Assembly: GCF_030294985.1 (NCBI RefSeq)
Contig: NZ_AP024718.1
Location: 248,001 to 312,000 of the forward strand
DNA from: Methylomarinovum tepidoasis
Lineage (GTDB): Bacteria > Pseudomonadota > Gammaproteobacteria > Methylococcales > Methylothermaceae
DNA length: 64,000 nucleotides
Reading direction: 5' to 3'
The notes below the pieces were generated by a model. That model had not been told where the DNA came from. It worked only from the letters and a program-made list of their open reading frames with translations, and did not search any database. Of this stretch, positions 1 through 7,938 are shown in pieces; the stretch's first letter is position 1; each line of letters starts with the position of its first letter. Made by a program: the position numbers and the translations under genes.

Positions 1-1
1 G

Positions 2-505
2 TACGGCCTGCCGACCACCGGCCTGCGATTCTTCACCGTCTACGGCCCCTGGGGGCGGCCGGACATGGCCCTGTTCAAGTTCACCCGCAACATCCTCGAA
101 GGCCGCCCCATCGACGTCTACAACCACGGCCACCACCGGCGGGATTTCACCTACATCGACGACATCGTCGAGGGCGTGGTCCGCACCCTCGATCATGTGG
201 CCGAACCCGATCCGGACTGGTCCGGCGACCGCCCCGATCCGGGCACCAGCCGCGCCCCTTACCGGATCTACAACATCGGCTGCCACAATCCGGTGGAACT
301 GATGCGCTTCATCGAGGTCCTCGAAGACGCCTTGGGCAAAAAGGCGCAGAAGAACTTCCTGCCGATACAGAAGGGTGACGTACCCGCTACCTACGCCGAC
401 GTCAGCGATCTGATGCGGGACGTGGGCTACGCCCCTTCGGTGACCATCGAGGAAGGCATTCCCCGGTTCGTGGCCTGGTATCTGGAGTACTACGGCAACC
501 GATGA
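2..505 (+). CDS. NAD-dependent epimerase, UDP-glucuronate 4-epimerase type (3' part only)
   Basis: The reading frame enters from the left edge, so only about 167 C-terminal residues of a family usually near 335 residues are present; the N-terminal Rossmann half with the NAD site is outside. The visible part carries the extended SDR signatures: an [15 protein letters not shown] segment after the catalytic region, [17 protein letters not shown], and a [11 protein letters not shown] stretch typical of UDP-glucuronate 4-epimerases, which interconvert UDP-glucuronate and UDP-galacturonate for surface polysaccharides. The stop overlaps the mobB start by 4 bases (ATGA). Substrate assignment is by family resemblance; another UDP-sugar epimerase is possible. 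Confidence 0.85.
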   Translation, partial: YGLPTTGLRFFTVYGPWGRPDMALFKFTRNILEGRPIDVYNHGHHRRDFTYIDDIVEGVVRTLDHVAEPDPDWSGDRPDPGTSRAPYRIYNIGCHNPVELMRFIEVLEDALGKKAQKNFLPIQKGDVPATYADVSDLMRDVGYAPSVTIEEGIPRFVAWYLEYYGNR

Positions 506-1014
506 GTGAGGTTCCCCTGCTGGGACTGGCCGCCTTCAGCGGCACCGGCAAGACCACCCTGCTGACCCGCCTGATCCCCTTGCTGAAGGCCGAGGGACTT
601 AAGGTCGGGCTGATCAAGCACGCCCACCACGCCTTCGACATCGACCACCCCGGCAAGGACAGCTACGAGCTGCGCCGGGCCGGGGCCACGCCGGTGATGG
701 TGGTCTCCCGGCGGCGGCGGGCGATCGTGTACGACTATCCCGACGAGGGCGAGGTGGATCTGTTCTCCCAGCTGGCCTATCTGGATGCCGCCGGCCTCGA
801 CCTGATCCTGGTGGAAGGCTTCAAGCGCGCCCCCATCCCCAAGATCGAGCTGCACCGCCCGATCTTAGGAAAACCGCTGCTGTTTCCCGAAGATCCCCAT
901 GTCATCGCGGTCGCCAGCGATGCACCCCTGCCCTGTCCCTGTCCGCTGCCGCAACTCGATCTCAACCGGCCACCGCAGATCGCCGCCTTCATCCGCCATG
1001 ACTTCCTCCGCTGA
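502..1014 (+). CDS. mobB: molybdopterin-guanine dinucleotide biosynthesis protein MobB
   Basis: A 170-residue P-loop protein of normal MobB length. The Walker A motif ([11 protein letters not shown]) lies near residues 11-21 and is followed by the family block [24 protein letters not shown]. MobB is a GTP-binding accessory to MobA in attaching GMP to molybdopterin, giving the bis-MGD cofactor of DMSO-reductase-family enzymes in the cytoplasm. Its start overlaps the upstream epimerase by 4 bases and its 3' end overlaps moeA by 17 bases, so the three genes are probably translationally coupled. No mobA is in view. Confidence 0.93.
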   Translation: MSEVPLLGLAAFSGTGKTTLLTRLIPLLKAEGLKVGLIKHAHHAFDIDHPGKDSYELRRAGATPVMVVSRRRRAIVYDYPDEGEVDLFSQLAYLDAAGLDLILVEGFKRAPIPKIELHRPILGKPLLFPEDPHVIAVASDAPLPCPCPLPQLDLNRPPQIAAFIRHDFLR

Positions 1015-2242
1015 TCCCTGCCGCTCCCCCGGGCTGGTGCCTCTGGCGCAGGCTTTGGAGCAGATATTGAGCGGCATCGCGCCCTTGCCGGGCGACGAAT
1101 GGGTCCCCGTGCACGATGCCGGCGGCCGCATCCTGGCCTGTGACCTGCAGGCCCCGATGCCGCTGCCCGCCTTCACCAATGCGGCGATGGACGGTTACGC
1201 CGTCAGGGCACAGGACCGCGGCCGGCTGAAGGTCATCGGCACCGCCTGGGCGGGCAAAGCGTTTCCGGGCCGGGTCGAGGCGGGCACCTGCGTGCGCATC
1301 TTCACCGGCGCCCCCCTGCCGGAAGGGGCCGACGCCGTGGTCATGCAGGAGCAGGTCGCGCGGGAAGGGGATACCGTCATCCTCAGCGCCCCGGTGCGCC
1401 CGGGGGAGAACGTACGCCACGCCGGCGAGGACCTCGAACGCGGCGCGGTGCTGCTCTCCAAAGGCAAGCGGCTGCAGGCCGCCGACCTGGGGCTGCTGGC
1501 CGCCGCCGGGGTGAGCCAGGTACCGGTGTGCCTGCGGCCCCGGGTCGGCTTCTTTTCCAGCGGCGACGAACTGCGCCCGCTGACCGAAACCCTGCAGCCG
1601 GGGCAGATCTACGACAGCAACCGTTACACCCTCGAGGGACTGCTGCGGGAACTGCCCGTCGTCGCCTGCGATCTCGGCGCCCAGCCGGACGATCTCGAAC
1701 GCCTGGGCGCCTGCCTGCGCCTGGCCGCAGAACACACCGACGTCCTCATCAGCACGGGCGGTGCTTCCGTAGGCGAGGCGGACCTGCTACGGCAGGCCCT
1801 GATCCAGGCCGGGGGGGAAATCCACCTCTGGCGCCTGGCCCTCAAACCCGGCAAGCCTTTGATCTTCGGACGAGTGGGCAGGACCTGGTATTTCGGCCTG
1901 CCGGGCAATCCGGTGTCGGTACACGTGACCTTCCGCCAGCTCGTCCGCCCGGCCCTGTGGCGCCTGGCCGGCGGCCGGCCGTACCGTACCCTGCGCCTGC
2001 AGGTTCCCTGCACCCACCCTCTGAAGAAAGATCCCGGCCGCCTGGAGTTCCAGCGGGGACGGCTGCACTACGGTGACGACGGAAAGCTGGCGGTCACCGC
2101 CCTGAGCCGCCAGGGCTCGCACCAACTCGCCGCCCTCAGCCGTGCCAACTGCTACATCGTCCTGCCGGCCGACAGCCGCGGGGTGAACGCCGGGGAGACC
2201 GTCACCGTGGAACCGTTCACCACCGATCTGGTCGATGACTGA
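998..2242 (+). CDS. moeA: molybdopterin molybdenumtransferase MoeA
   Basis: A 414-residue protein matching MoeA length. MoeA inserts molybdenum into adenylylated molybdopterin. I chose ATG 998, inside the end of mobB, because the MoeA domain begins just after it (LVPLAQALEQIL) and the longer frame from 899 adds residues antisense to nothing known in the family. Conserved blocks include PLPAFTNAAMDGYAV (Asp65 region), GAPLPEGADAVV, GENVRHAGED, SSGDEL, STGGASVGEADLL and LPGNPVSVHVTF. It sits between mobB and bioD, overlapping both, so it is an operon member. There are no obvious missing motifs. Confidence 0.95.
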   Translation: MTSSADPCRSPGLVPLAQALEQILSGIAPLPGDEWVPVHDAGGRILACDLQAPMPLPAFTNAAMDGYAVRAQDRGRLKVIGTAWAGKAFPGRVEAGTCVRIFTGAPLPEGADAVVMQEQVAREGDTVILSAPVRPGENVRHAGEDLERGAVLLSKGKRLQAADLGLLAAAGVSQVPVCLRPRVGFFSSGDELRPLTETLQPGQIYDSNRYTLEGLLRELPVVACDLGAQPDDLERLGACLRLAAEHTDVLISTGGASVGEADLLRQALIQAGGEIHLWRLALKPGKPLIFGRVGRTWYFGLPGNPVSVHVTFRQLVRPALWRLAGGRPYRTLRLQVPCTHPLKKDPGRLEFQRGRLHYGDDGKLAVTALSRQGSHQLAALSRANCYIVLPADSRGVNAGETVTVEPFTTDLVDD

Positions 2243-2870
2243 CGGGCTTTTCGTCACCGGCACGGACACCGGCGTCGGCAAGACCTGGGTGGCCTGCCGC
2301 CTGTTGCGCCACGTGGTGGGGCGCGGCGTGGCGGTGCAGGTCCGCAAACCGGTGGAAAGCGGCTGCCGCCAGGGGGATGCCGGCCTGGTTCCCGCCGACG
2401 CCCTGGCCCTGCAGCGCGCCGCAGGCAGCGACGAACCGCTGGCGGCCATCTGCCCTTACCGCTATGCCGCCGCCGCCTCGCCGCCACGGGCGGCGGCTTT
2501 GGCGGGAAAGACTTTGTGTCTGCAGGAACTAATAGCCGCCTGCCGCCCGCACAAGGGGCGCTGGCGCCTGGTGGAAGGTGCCGGCGGCTTCTGTTCCCCC
2601 ATCGCCGCCGACGGCCTCAACGCCGATCTGGCCGCCGCCCTGGGGCTGGCGGTGCTGGTGGTCGCCCCCGACCGCCTGGGAGCCATCAATCAGGTGTTGC
2701 TGACGCTGGAAGCCATCGAACGCCACGGCCTGACGGCAGCCGCCGTCTTCCTCAACGCCATCGAGCCCCCGCCTCCGCAGCTGAACAACGCTGCCGAACT
2801 GCGGCAGTGGACCTGTGTGCCGGTCGTCGGCCAGATCCCGGCGCTGGCGGATCTCGTCGTCAGCCGCTAA
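2235..2870 (+). CDS. bioD: dethiobiotin synthase BioD
   Basis: A 211-residue ATP-dependent carboxylase that closes the ureido ring of biotin, making dethiobiotin from 7,8-diaminopelargonate and CO2. The P-loop GTDTGVGKT is at residues 9-17, followed by KPVESGC (substrate and phosphate contacts) and VEGAGGFCSPIAADGLNADLA (second nucleotide-binding region). The start overlaps the moeA stop by 8 bases. Placement after molybdenum cofactor genes, away from bioABFH, is unusual but the coupling looks deliberate; no other biotin gene is in the window. Confidence 0.94.
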   Translation: MTDGLFVTGTDTGVGKTWVACRLLRHVVGRGVAVQVRKPVESGCRQGDAGLVPADALALQRAAGSDEPLAAICPYRYAAAASPPRAAALAGKTLCLQELIAACRPHKGRWRLVEGAGGFCSPIAADGLNADLAAALGLAVLVVAPDRLGAINQVLLTLEAIERHGLTAAAVFLNAIEPPPPQLNNAAELRQWTCVPVVGQIPALADLVVSR

Positions 2871-2906
2871 AGCCGATCAGGGGAAAAAGGGGGCGGGTCA
2901 TGGGTT

Positions 2907-2968
2907 TTCGGGGCGTACCCGGCCTGGATGGGCGGGTTTCGAGCGTCCAGGGATGGATTCACAGCGCC
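2907..2968. repeat. dispersed palindromic repeat, copy A
   Basis: About 61 bases here match, at roughly four positions in five with one gap, the core of the palindrome at 62641-62701. Shared blocks are TTCGGGGyGTA, GGCCTGGAyGG, TCCAGGGAwGGATTCAC. The copy lies between convergent bioD and gpsA and supplies the gpsA stop codon (TGA on the minus strand, read from TCA in GGATTCAC). The outer long arms seen in copy B are not preserved here. It looks like a REP/BIME-type intergenic repeat; I see no transposase. Confidence 0.6.
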
Positions 2969-3963
2969 TCGGGCTTGGGTTCGCGCAACAGCAGATTGCG
3001 CACCGCGGTCTGGGGCGCCACGCCCTCATAGAGCAAGGCATGGACCTGTTCCACGATCGGCATCTCCACCCCATGGTGGCGGGCCAGGTCCCGGATTAGC
3101 CGGGCGGTGCCGATGCCTTCGATCTCCTGGCCGATTTCCGCCTTCACGGTTTCGATATCGTGCCCCTGCCCCAGCCCCAGACCGAGACGGCGGTTGCGCG
3201 ACTGGTCGTCGGTGCAGGTCAGAATCAGATCCCCGACGCCGGCAAGCCCCATCAGGGTCTTGGGCTTGGCCCCCAGGACGTCGCCCAGACGCATCATCTC
3301 CGCCAGCCCCCGGGTGACCAGGGCCGCCCGGGCATTGGCGCCGAACCCCATACCGTCGGACACCCCGGCAGCGATCGCCAGGACGTTCTTGACCGCCCCG
3401 CCGAGCTGGACGCCCAGCAGATCGTCGTTGGTATAAACCCGGAAGAAAGGATTGCGCAGCAGCGCCGCCACCGCCTCGGCGAAGGCCATGTCCGGGGAGG
3501 CGGCGGTGATTGCCGTCGGCAGCCCCTTCATGACCTCGATCGCAAAGGTGGGCCCCGACAGGGCGGCCAGGGAAGCCTCGGGGCCGAAACAGTCACGGGC
3601 CACCTGGTGCAGAAAACGGCCGCTGTGCGGGTCCAGGCCCTTGGTTCCCCAGACCAGCCGGTAAGGCGGCTGCAGGCAGGAGCGCAGCTTGGCCAAACAG
3701 GCGGCGAAAGCGTGGCTCGGCACCGCCAGCAGCATCAGCTCGCGCCCCGCTGCGGCACGCGCCAGATCCGCCTCACAAACGATGGCGTCGGAAAGCGGCA
3801 GGCCGGGCAGATAGCGGTCGTTGCGGCGGGTTTCGGCGATCGCTTCGATGCGCTCGGCGCTGCGGTCCCACAGACTGACGGAAAAGCCGTTGCAGGCGAT
3901 CAGATGGGCCAGTGCGGTTCCCCAGGAACCGGCCCCGAGCACACAGACCGAGGAGATCGCCAT
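2959..3963 (-). CDS. gpsA: NAD(P)+-dependent glycerol-3-phosphate dehydrogenase GpsA
   Basis: A 334-residue soluble enzyme that reduces dihydroxyacetone phosphate to sn-glycerol 3-phosphate for phospholipid synthesis. The N-terminal dinucleotide-binding motif VLGAGSWGTALA is at residues 8-19; later come WGTKGLDP, LSGPTFAIEV and GGAVKNVLAIAAGVSDG with the catalytic lysine. It is the last gene of the minus-strand group arsR-rhodanese-secB-gpsA, 8 bases after secB; the secB-gpsA pairing is conserved in enteric and pseudomonad genomes. Its stop codon falls inside a dispersed repeat. Confidence 0.96.
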   Translation of the reverse strand: MAISSVCVLGAGSWGTALAHLIACNGFSVSLWDRSAERIEAIAETRRNDRYLPGLPLSDAIVCEADLARAAAGRELMLLAVPSHAFAACLAKLRSCLQPPYRLVWGTKGLDPHSGRFLHQVARDCFGPEASLAALSGPTFAIEVMKGLPTAITAASPDMAFAEAVAALLRNPFFRVYTNDDLLGVQLGGAVKNVLAIAAGVSDGMGFGANARAALVTRGLAEMMRLGDVLGAKPKTLMGLAGVGDLILTCTDDQSRNRRLGLGLGQGHDIETVKAEIGQEIEGIGTARLIRDLARHHGVEMPIVEQVHALLYEGVAPQTAVRNLLLREPKPEAL

Positions 3964-3971
3964 CAGAGCGC

Positions 3972-4427
3972 TCAGTTGGGCTTGGAAGCCGCCTGCTGCT
4001 GGGCCTCTTGCTGCATCTTCTGGGCGTAGATGGCCTCGAAGTTGACCGGCGGCAGCACCATGGGCATGAAACCGCCCTTCAAGGACAGGTCGGACACCAC
4101 CTCACGGGCGTAGGGAAACAGCACGTTGGGACAGTAGATGCCAAGCAGCGGCCCCATTTCCTCCTGGGCGAATCCCTGGATGGCGAAGATGCCCGCCTGG
4201 GCCACTTCCACCAGATAGGCGGTCTTGTCGCCCAGCTTGACGGTGACTGTCACCGTCAGCACCACCTCGAACAAATTTTCCTCCGCCAGCGGCGCAGCGC
4301 TGCTGGAGAGGTTGAACTCCACCTCAGGCTCCCATTTCGCCCGGAAGATATCCGGGGAGTTGGGGGTCTCGAAGGAAACGTCCTTGACGTAGATTTTCTG
4401 GATCGCAAACTGTTTTTCTTCCGCCAT
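3972..4427 (-). CDS. secB: protein-export chaperone SecB
   Basis: A 151-residue acidic protein of SecB length and sequence: FAIQKIYVKDVSFETPNSP at the N terminus, VEFNLSSSA, EVVLTVTVTVKLGDKTAYLVEV, and GIYCPNVLFPYAREVVSDLSLKGGFMPMVLPPVNFEAIYAQ. SecB is a homotetrameric cytoplasmic chaperone that keeps preproteins unfolded and hands them to SecA. The spacing to the rhodanese gene (9 bases) and gpsA (8 bases) indicates one transcript. The C-terminal tail rich in Gln and Ala after residue 135 is a common variable end. Confidence 0.97.
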   Translation of the reverse strand: MAEEKQFAIQKIYVKDVSFETPNSPDIFRAKWEPEVEFNLSSSAAPLAEENLFEVVLTVTVTVKLGDKTAYLVEVAQAGIFAIQGFAQEEMGPLLGIYCPNVLFPYAREVVSDLSLKGGFMPMVLPPVNFEAIYAQKMQQEAQQQAASKPN

Positions 4428-4436
4428 GTAAAATCC

Positions 4437-4889
4437 TTATTCGCCTTGTTTCGATTTGACCACCGGCAGACCGCCCTCTTCCCAGGCCGTCATACCCCCT
4501 TTCATCAGATAGACTTTGGGAAAACCGGCGGCGACCAGCTTCCTGCAGGCCGTGATCGCCCGGTTTCCGGACTGGCAGGTGACGATGACCGGCCGCTCCC
4601 GGTATGGGTCCAGTTCTCCCAGTTTCTTGTCCAGATCCCCCACGGGGATCAGCACCGCATCGGCCACGTGCCCCTTGACCCACTCGTGAGGCTCGCGCAC
4701 GTCGAGAACCACGGCGTCTTCATCGTTGATCAGCAGCACCGCCTGTAGCGGGGTGATCACCTGATACTTGCGCAGCAGACTCTCGACCAGATCCCGGATC
4801 AGCAGCACCATCACCACCACGAAAGCGATAACCAGGTACAGATGATTCCCGACGAATTCAAACAGCCGTTCCAAGGTTATTCCGTCCAT
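4437..4889 (-). CDS. membrane-anchored rhodanese-domain protein (YibN type)
   Basis: A 150-residue protein with one N-terminal membrane segment (about residues 17-33, LYLVIAFVVVMVLLI) followed by a single rhodanese domain. The active-site loop CQSGNR has the catalytic Cys105, with the CH2A-like VVLDVREPHEW upstream. Rhodaneses move sulfane sulfur through a cysteine persulfide. The E. coli equivalent yibN also lies upstream of secB. Here the gene directly before it encodes an ArsR protein with two cysteines spaced as in persulfide sensors, so a role in sulfide or persulfide handling at the membrane is plausible inference. Confidence 0.88.
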   Translation of the reverse strand: MDGITLERLFEFVGNHLYLVIAFVVVMVLLIRDLVESLLRKYQVITPLQAVLLINDEDAVVLDVREPHEWVKGHVADAVLIPVGDLDKKLGELDPYRERPVIVTCQSGNRAITACRKLVAAGFPKVYLMKGGMTAWEEGGLPVVKSKQGE

Positions 4890-4914
4890 GTCGTTGTCCG
4901 TTTCTCTGTGTCAG

Positions 4915-5238
4915 TCAATCGATATTGGTGGACCCGTCGTGCTGGCAAAAGACGTCCCGGATCATCTCGATCAGCTTCAGGGTGCGCTGATCGTCGATGC
5001 GATAGAAGACGCGATTGGCCCGCTTGTCGAAGGTCAAAAGCCCTTTGTCCCGTAAGACGGCAAGGTGCTGGGAAACGTTGCTCTGAGTCGTCCCCACCTG
5101 CGCGACGATCTCCTGCACGCTGGCCGGCCCGCGCCCTAGGATGCATAAGATTTTCAGCCGCAAGGGATGCGACATCGCCTTCAGGCATTTGGCCGCCTTG
5201 GCGATGTCCTCCTCCCCGGCGATCAGCGTTTCACTCAT
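4915..5238 (-). CDS. ArsR/SmtB-family regulator, SqrR/BigR-like
   Basis: A 107-residue winged-helix repressor. The fold is seen from KAMSHPLRLKILCIL (helices 2-3), through the recognition helix region TTQSNVSQHLAVLRDKGLL, to the wing KRANRVFYRI. It lacks the metal-site CxC of ArsR/SmtB. It has three cysteines, Cys18, Cys32 and Cys98; Cys32 and Cys98 are 66 residues apart, the same spacing as I recall for the redox pair of SqrR (41/107) and BigR (42/108), in the same structural positions. It heads the transcript that continues into a rhodanese gene 25 bases downstream. Persulfide sensing is inference. Confidence 0.85.
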   Translation of the reverse strand: MSETLIAGEEDIAKAAKCLKAMSHPLRLKILCILGRGPASVQEIVAQVGTTQSNVSQHLAVLRDKGLLTFDKRANRVFYRIDDQRTLKLIEMIRDVFCQHDGSTNID

Positions 5239-5288
5239 TAAAGCCCTCGCGCGCTTCCCCCCCGCTGGGATCGGCGGTTTTCAACACG

Positions 5289-5308
5289 AATCGGGTATTA
5301 TAACGATT
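5289..5308. promoter_or_regulatory. candidate operator and -10 element upstream of the arsR-type gene
   Basis: An inverted repeat AATCG-N10-CGATT spans these bases in the region between the divergent regulator (minus) and envC-like gene (plus). Read on the minus strand, a perfect TATAAT hexamer (5297-5302) lies between the arms, so a repressor bound here would cover the -10 box. No good -35 hexamer is visible at the right distance. An autoregulatory site is inferred from position only. Confidence 0.4.
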
Positions 5309-5333
5309 TCCCCATCCCTGCCCCAGCCAAACC

Positions 5334-6458
5334 GTGATCGTCCGTCGCCTCCTCCCGGCCCTGCTGGCCCTGTCGCTGCATCCTCCCGGCGGGTGGAGCA
5401 AAACGTCCGCCCCGTCGATCCCCGCCCAACGGCTCACCCGGGAAATCCGGCACCTGGCCGACGAGCAGCGCCAGGCGGAAACCGAACTGGCCCGAGCCGA
5501 AAAGCAAATCGCCCGGCTCAACCACCGCCTCGGCGAGCTGGAACAGGAACGCCACCGACTGCAACGACGACAACGGCAGCTGCACCGGGAACTGGAAACC
5601 CTGCACCAAAAGCTCCGCGACCGGCGCCGCCGGCTGGCAGCCCAGATTCGCGCCGCTTACCTGCTCCAGCGCCACGGCGGCCTGCCGCTGCTTTTCAGCG
5701 ACCGCAGCCCCGGCGAGATCCAACGACTGCTGGTCTATTACCGCCATCTGACCCAGGCTCAGGCCACCGGCCTGCGACAGCTGCAGACCCAACTGCGCCG
5801 CTTGCAGACCCTGGAGGCGCGCAACCGGCGGCTCCTCGCCCGCCTGGAGACGCTGGCGGGCGAACGCCGGGAAACCCTGGCCGCCCTGAAACGACAGCAA
5901 CAGGCGCGCCGCCAGGCACTCACCGCGCTGCAGCGGCAACTTGCCGACCGCCGCGCCCGCTTGCGCAAGCTCAAGGCGGACCAGAACCGGCTGCAACACC
6001 TGGTGCGCTCGGTCAGCCGGACAGCAGAGGCTTCCGCACCCAAGACGGATTTTCTTCATCGCAAGGGCAAGCTGCCGTGGCCGGTCGCCGGCAGACTGGC
6101 CGTCCGCTTCGGCGCCAGACGCGGCAGCGGCCGCTGGGAGGGCGTGATCCTGAAAGCGCCTTCAGGCACTCCGGTAAAGGCGGTCCACGCCGGCAAGGTC
6201 ATCTTCGCCGGCTGGATGCCGGGCTACGGCAACCTGCTGATCATCCGCCACGATCACGGCTTTCTGACGCTGTACGGTTTCACCCGCGAGCTGTACAAGC
6301 AAGCCGGCGACCGCGTCGAGGCCGGGGAAACAATCGCCACCGTGGGCAACAGCGGCGGGCGCACCCGTCCCGGCCTCTATTTCTCCATCCGCCGCGGCAG
6401 CCGGCCCGTCGATCCGGAACGCTGGTGCCACGGCGCCAGACACGGGCGGAGAGGCTGA
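5334..6458 (+). CDS. EnvC-like murein hydrolase activator with degenerate LytM domain
   Basis: A 374-residue protein with GTG start, an N-terminal export signal (MIVRRLLPALLALSLHPPGGWS), a long coiled coil over about residues 25-230 rich in Arg, Gln, Leu and Glu, and a C-terminal M23/LytM domain (about 245-374). The LytM domain lacks the zinc ligands: the usual HxxxD site reads GRWEGVIL and the HxH site reads GLYFSI. EnvC behaves the same way and acts by recruiting and activating amidases at the division septum rather than cutting peptidoglycan itself. It is followed by ctpA, a frequent neighbour. Confidence 0.88.
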   Translation: MIVRRLLPALLALSLHPPGGWSKTSAPSIPAQRLTREIRHLADEQRQAETELARAEKQIARLNHRLGELEQERHRLQRRQRQLHRELETLHQKLRDRRRRLAAQIRAAYLLQRHGGLPLLFSDRSPGEIQRLLVYYRHLTQAQATGLRQLQTQLRRLQTLEARNRRLLARLETLAGERRETLAALKRQQQARRQALTALQRQLADRRARLRKLKADQNRLQHLVRSVSRTAEASAPKTDFLHRKGKLPWPVAGRLAVRFGARRGSGRWEGVILKAPSGTPVKAVHAGKVIFAGWMPGYGNLLIIRHDHGFLTLYGFTRELYKQAGDRVEAGETIATVGNSGGRTRPGLYFSIRRGSRPVDPERWCHGARHGRRG

Positions 6459-6550
6459 AGACGGGGAAAATGTGTCATACTAACAGGCGGTTGAAAACGC
6501 CTCTGTCAGGTCTTTCAACCTCGCCAAGAATTCGAATGAAGGAAGCATCG

Positions 6551-7861
6551 ATGCGTAGTACCAAAAGCAACCTGTTCCTGCTGGCCCTGGGCACCTTCCT
6601 GGGCATCCTGTTGGGTACCTGCGGCAGCGTTCTGGCCGAGCGCGGCGCCCGCCAGGCCGATACCATCCCCTTCACCGAACTTAGGACCTTCACGGAAGTC
6701 TTCAGCCGCATCGAAAGCGACTACGTGGAGCCGGTGGAAGATAAAACGCTGCTGGAGAACGCCATCCGCGGCATGCTCTCAGGGCTCGACCCCCATTCGG
6801 CCTATCTGAGCCCGGACGAGTACAAGGAGCTGCGCATCGGCACCACCGGCCAGTTCGGCGGCCTCGGCATCGAAGTGGGCATGGAGAACGGCTTCATCAA
6901 GGTCATCTCCCCCATCGACGACACCCCGGCGCAACGGGCCGGCATCAAGGCGGGCGACCTGATCATCCGCCTCGACGACAAGCCGGTCAAGGGCATGACC
7001 CTGCAGGAGGCGGTCAAGATCATGCGCGGCAAGCCCGGCACCAAGATCACCCTGACCATCGTCCGCGAAGGGGTGGACAAACCGCTCAAGATCACCCTCA
7101 CCCGGGCGGTCATCAAGATCAAGAGCGTCAAACACAAACTGCTGCAGCCCGGCTACGGTTACGTGCGCATCACCAGCTTCCAGTCCCGCACCGGGGAACA
7201 GCTGCACAAGGCGATCGCCGAGCTGAAAAAGGAGGGGGCGCTCAAAGGGCTGATCCTCGATCTGCGCAACAATCCCGGCGGGGTACTGAACGCCGCGGTG
7301 GCAGTCAGCGATGCCTTCCTGGAATCGGGCAAGATCGTCTATACCGACGGCCGGATCGAAGAAGCCAAGATGGAGTTCAAGGCCACCCCGGGCGATCTCA
7401 TCAAGGACGTGCCGATGGTGGTGCTGATCAACGCCGGTTCGGCCTCGGCTTCGGAAATCGTCGCCGGCGCCCTGCAGGACCATCACCGCGCCATCGTCAT
7501 GGGACAGAAATCCTTCGGCAAGGGCTCGGTGCAGACCATTCTACCGCTGAGCAACGGCGGTGCCATCAAGCTCACCACGGCGCGTTACTATACCCCGTCG
7601 GGACGATCGATCCAGGCCGAAGGCATCGTGCCCGACATCGTTCTGGGCATCGTGCGCCTGGAGCCGGTCAAAGAGGCGGAGGAGTTCAAACCGATCACCG
7701 AAGCCAGCCTGAGCCGTCACCTGGAAAACGGCGCCCGGAAGGAAAAGCAGGAAAAGGACGGCCGCAAGGAAAGCGAGGCCCTGCTCAGGGACTACTACCT
7801 GCACGAGGCCCTGAACGTCCTCAAGGGCATCAACATCGCCAGGGAAGCCGGCAGGCGGTAA
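6551..7861 (+). CDS. ctpA: carboxyl-terminal processing protease CtpA (S41 family)
   Basis: A 436-residue periplasmic serine protease. Start ATG 6551 is chosen because GAAGGA lies 8-13 bases upstream and a signal/anchor sequence follows at once (NLFLLALGTFLGILLGTCGSVLA); ATG 6536 is an alternative. After an N-terminal helical part (ESDYVEPVEDKTLLENAIRGMLSGLDPHSAYL) comes a PDZ domain (about residues 95-180) with FGGLGIEVGMENG, then the S41 core with the Ser/Lys pair in GSASASEIVAGAL and GQKSFGKGSVQT. CtpA enzymes trim or degrade cell-envelope proteins including peptidoglycan hydrolases, which fits its EnvC-like neighbour. Confidence 0.94.
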   Translation: MRSTKSNLFLLALGTFLGILLGTCGSVLAERGARQADTIPFTELRTFTEVFSRIESDYVEPVEDKTLLENAIRGMLSGLDPHSAYLSPDEYKELRIGTTGQFGGLGIEVGMENGFIKVISPIDDTPAQRAGIKAGDLIIRLDDKPVKGMTLQEAVKIMRGKPGTKITLTIVREGVDKPLKITLTRAVIKIKSVKHKLLQPGYGYVRITSFQSRTGEQLHKAIAELKKEGALKGLILDLRNNPGGVLNAAVAVSDAFLESGKIVYTDGRIEEAKMEFKATPGDLIKDVPMVVLINAGSASASEIVAGALQDHHRAIVMGQKSFGKGSVQTILPLSNGGAIKLTTARYYTPSGRSIQAEGIVPDIVLGIVRLEPVKEAEEFKPITEASLSRHLENGARKEKQEKDGRKESEALLRDYYLHEALNVLKGINIAREAGRR

Positions 7862-7864
7862 CGC

Positions 7865-7894
7865 AAAAGGGGGGCGATGTCGCCCCCTTTTTTC
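7865..7894 (+). terminator. intrinsic terminator after ctpA
   Basis: A GC-rich hairpin, GGGGGCG-ATGT-CGCCCCC, is followed by TTTTTT and preceded by an A run, starting 4 bases after the ctpA stop. The T run on the plus strand fits termination of ctpA; the A run makes it potentially active on the minus strand too. Confidence 0.85.
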
Positions 7895-7902
7895 CGGCCA
7901 GG

Positions 7903-7936
7903 AACCGGATCGGTATACACCGATCCGGTTTTTTAT
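7903..7936. terminator. second, strongly symmetrical terminator between ctpA and the DUF934 gene
   Basis: A perfect 12-bp stem AACCGGATCGGT / ACCGATCCGGTT closes a 4-base loop (ATAC) and runs into TTTTTATTTT on the plus strand. The 3' end abuts the stop codon of the convergent minus-strand gene. It may back up the ctpA terminator; its minus-strand T run is short (TTCC follows). Confidence 0.8.
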
Positions 7937-7938
7937 TT

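Noticed and set aside
5334-6458. Loss of zinc ligands in the M23 domain as evidence of a broken gene
   Set aside because: EnvC-type activators are naturally degenerate at this site, so the change is expected for the family.
6483-6505. Short inverted repeat AGGCGG...CGCCT before ctpA
   Set aside because: The stem is only about 5 bases and has no T run or promoter relation; not supported as a terminator or operator.
5141-6550. The 5' extension of the ctpA reading frame
   Set aside because: It overlaps the envC-like gene in another frame and is Pro/Arg/Gly-rich; the real start has a ribosome site and signal peptide at 6551.
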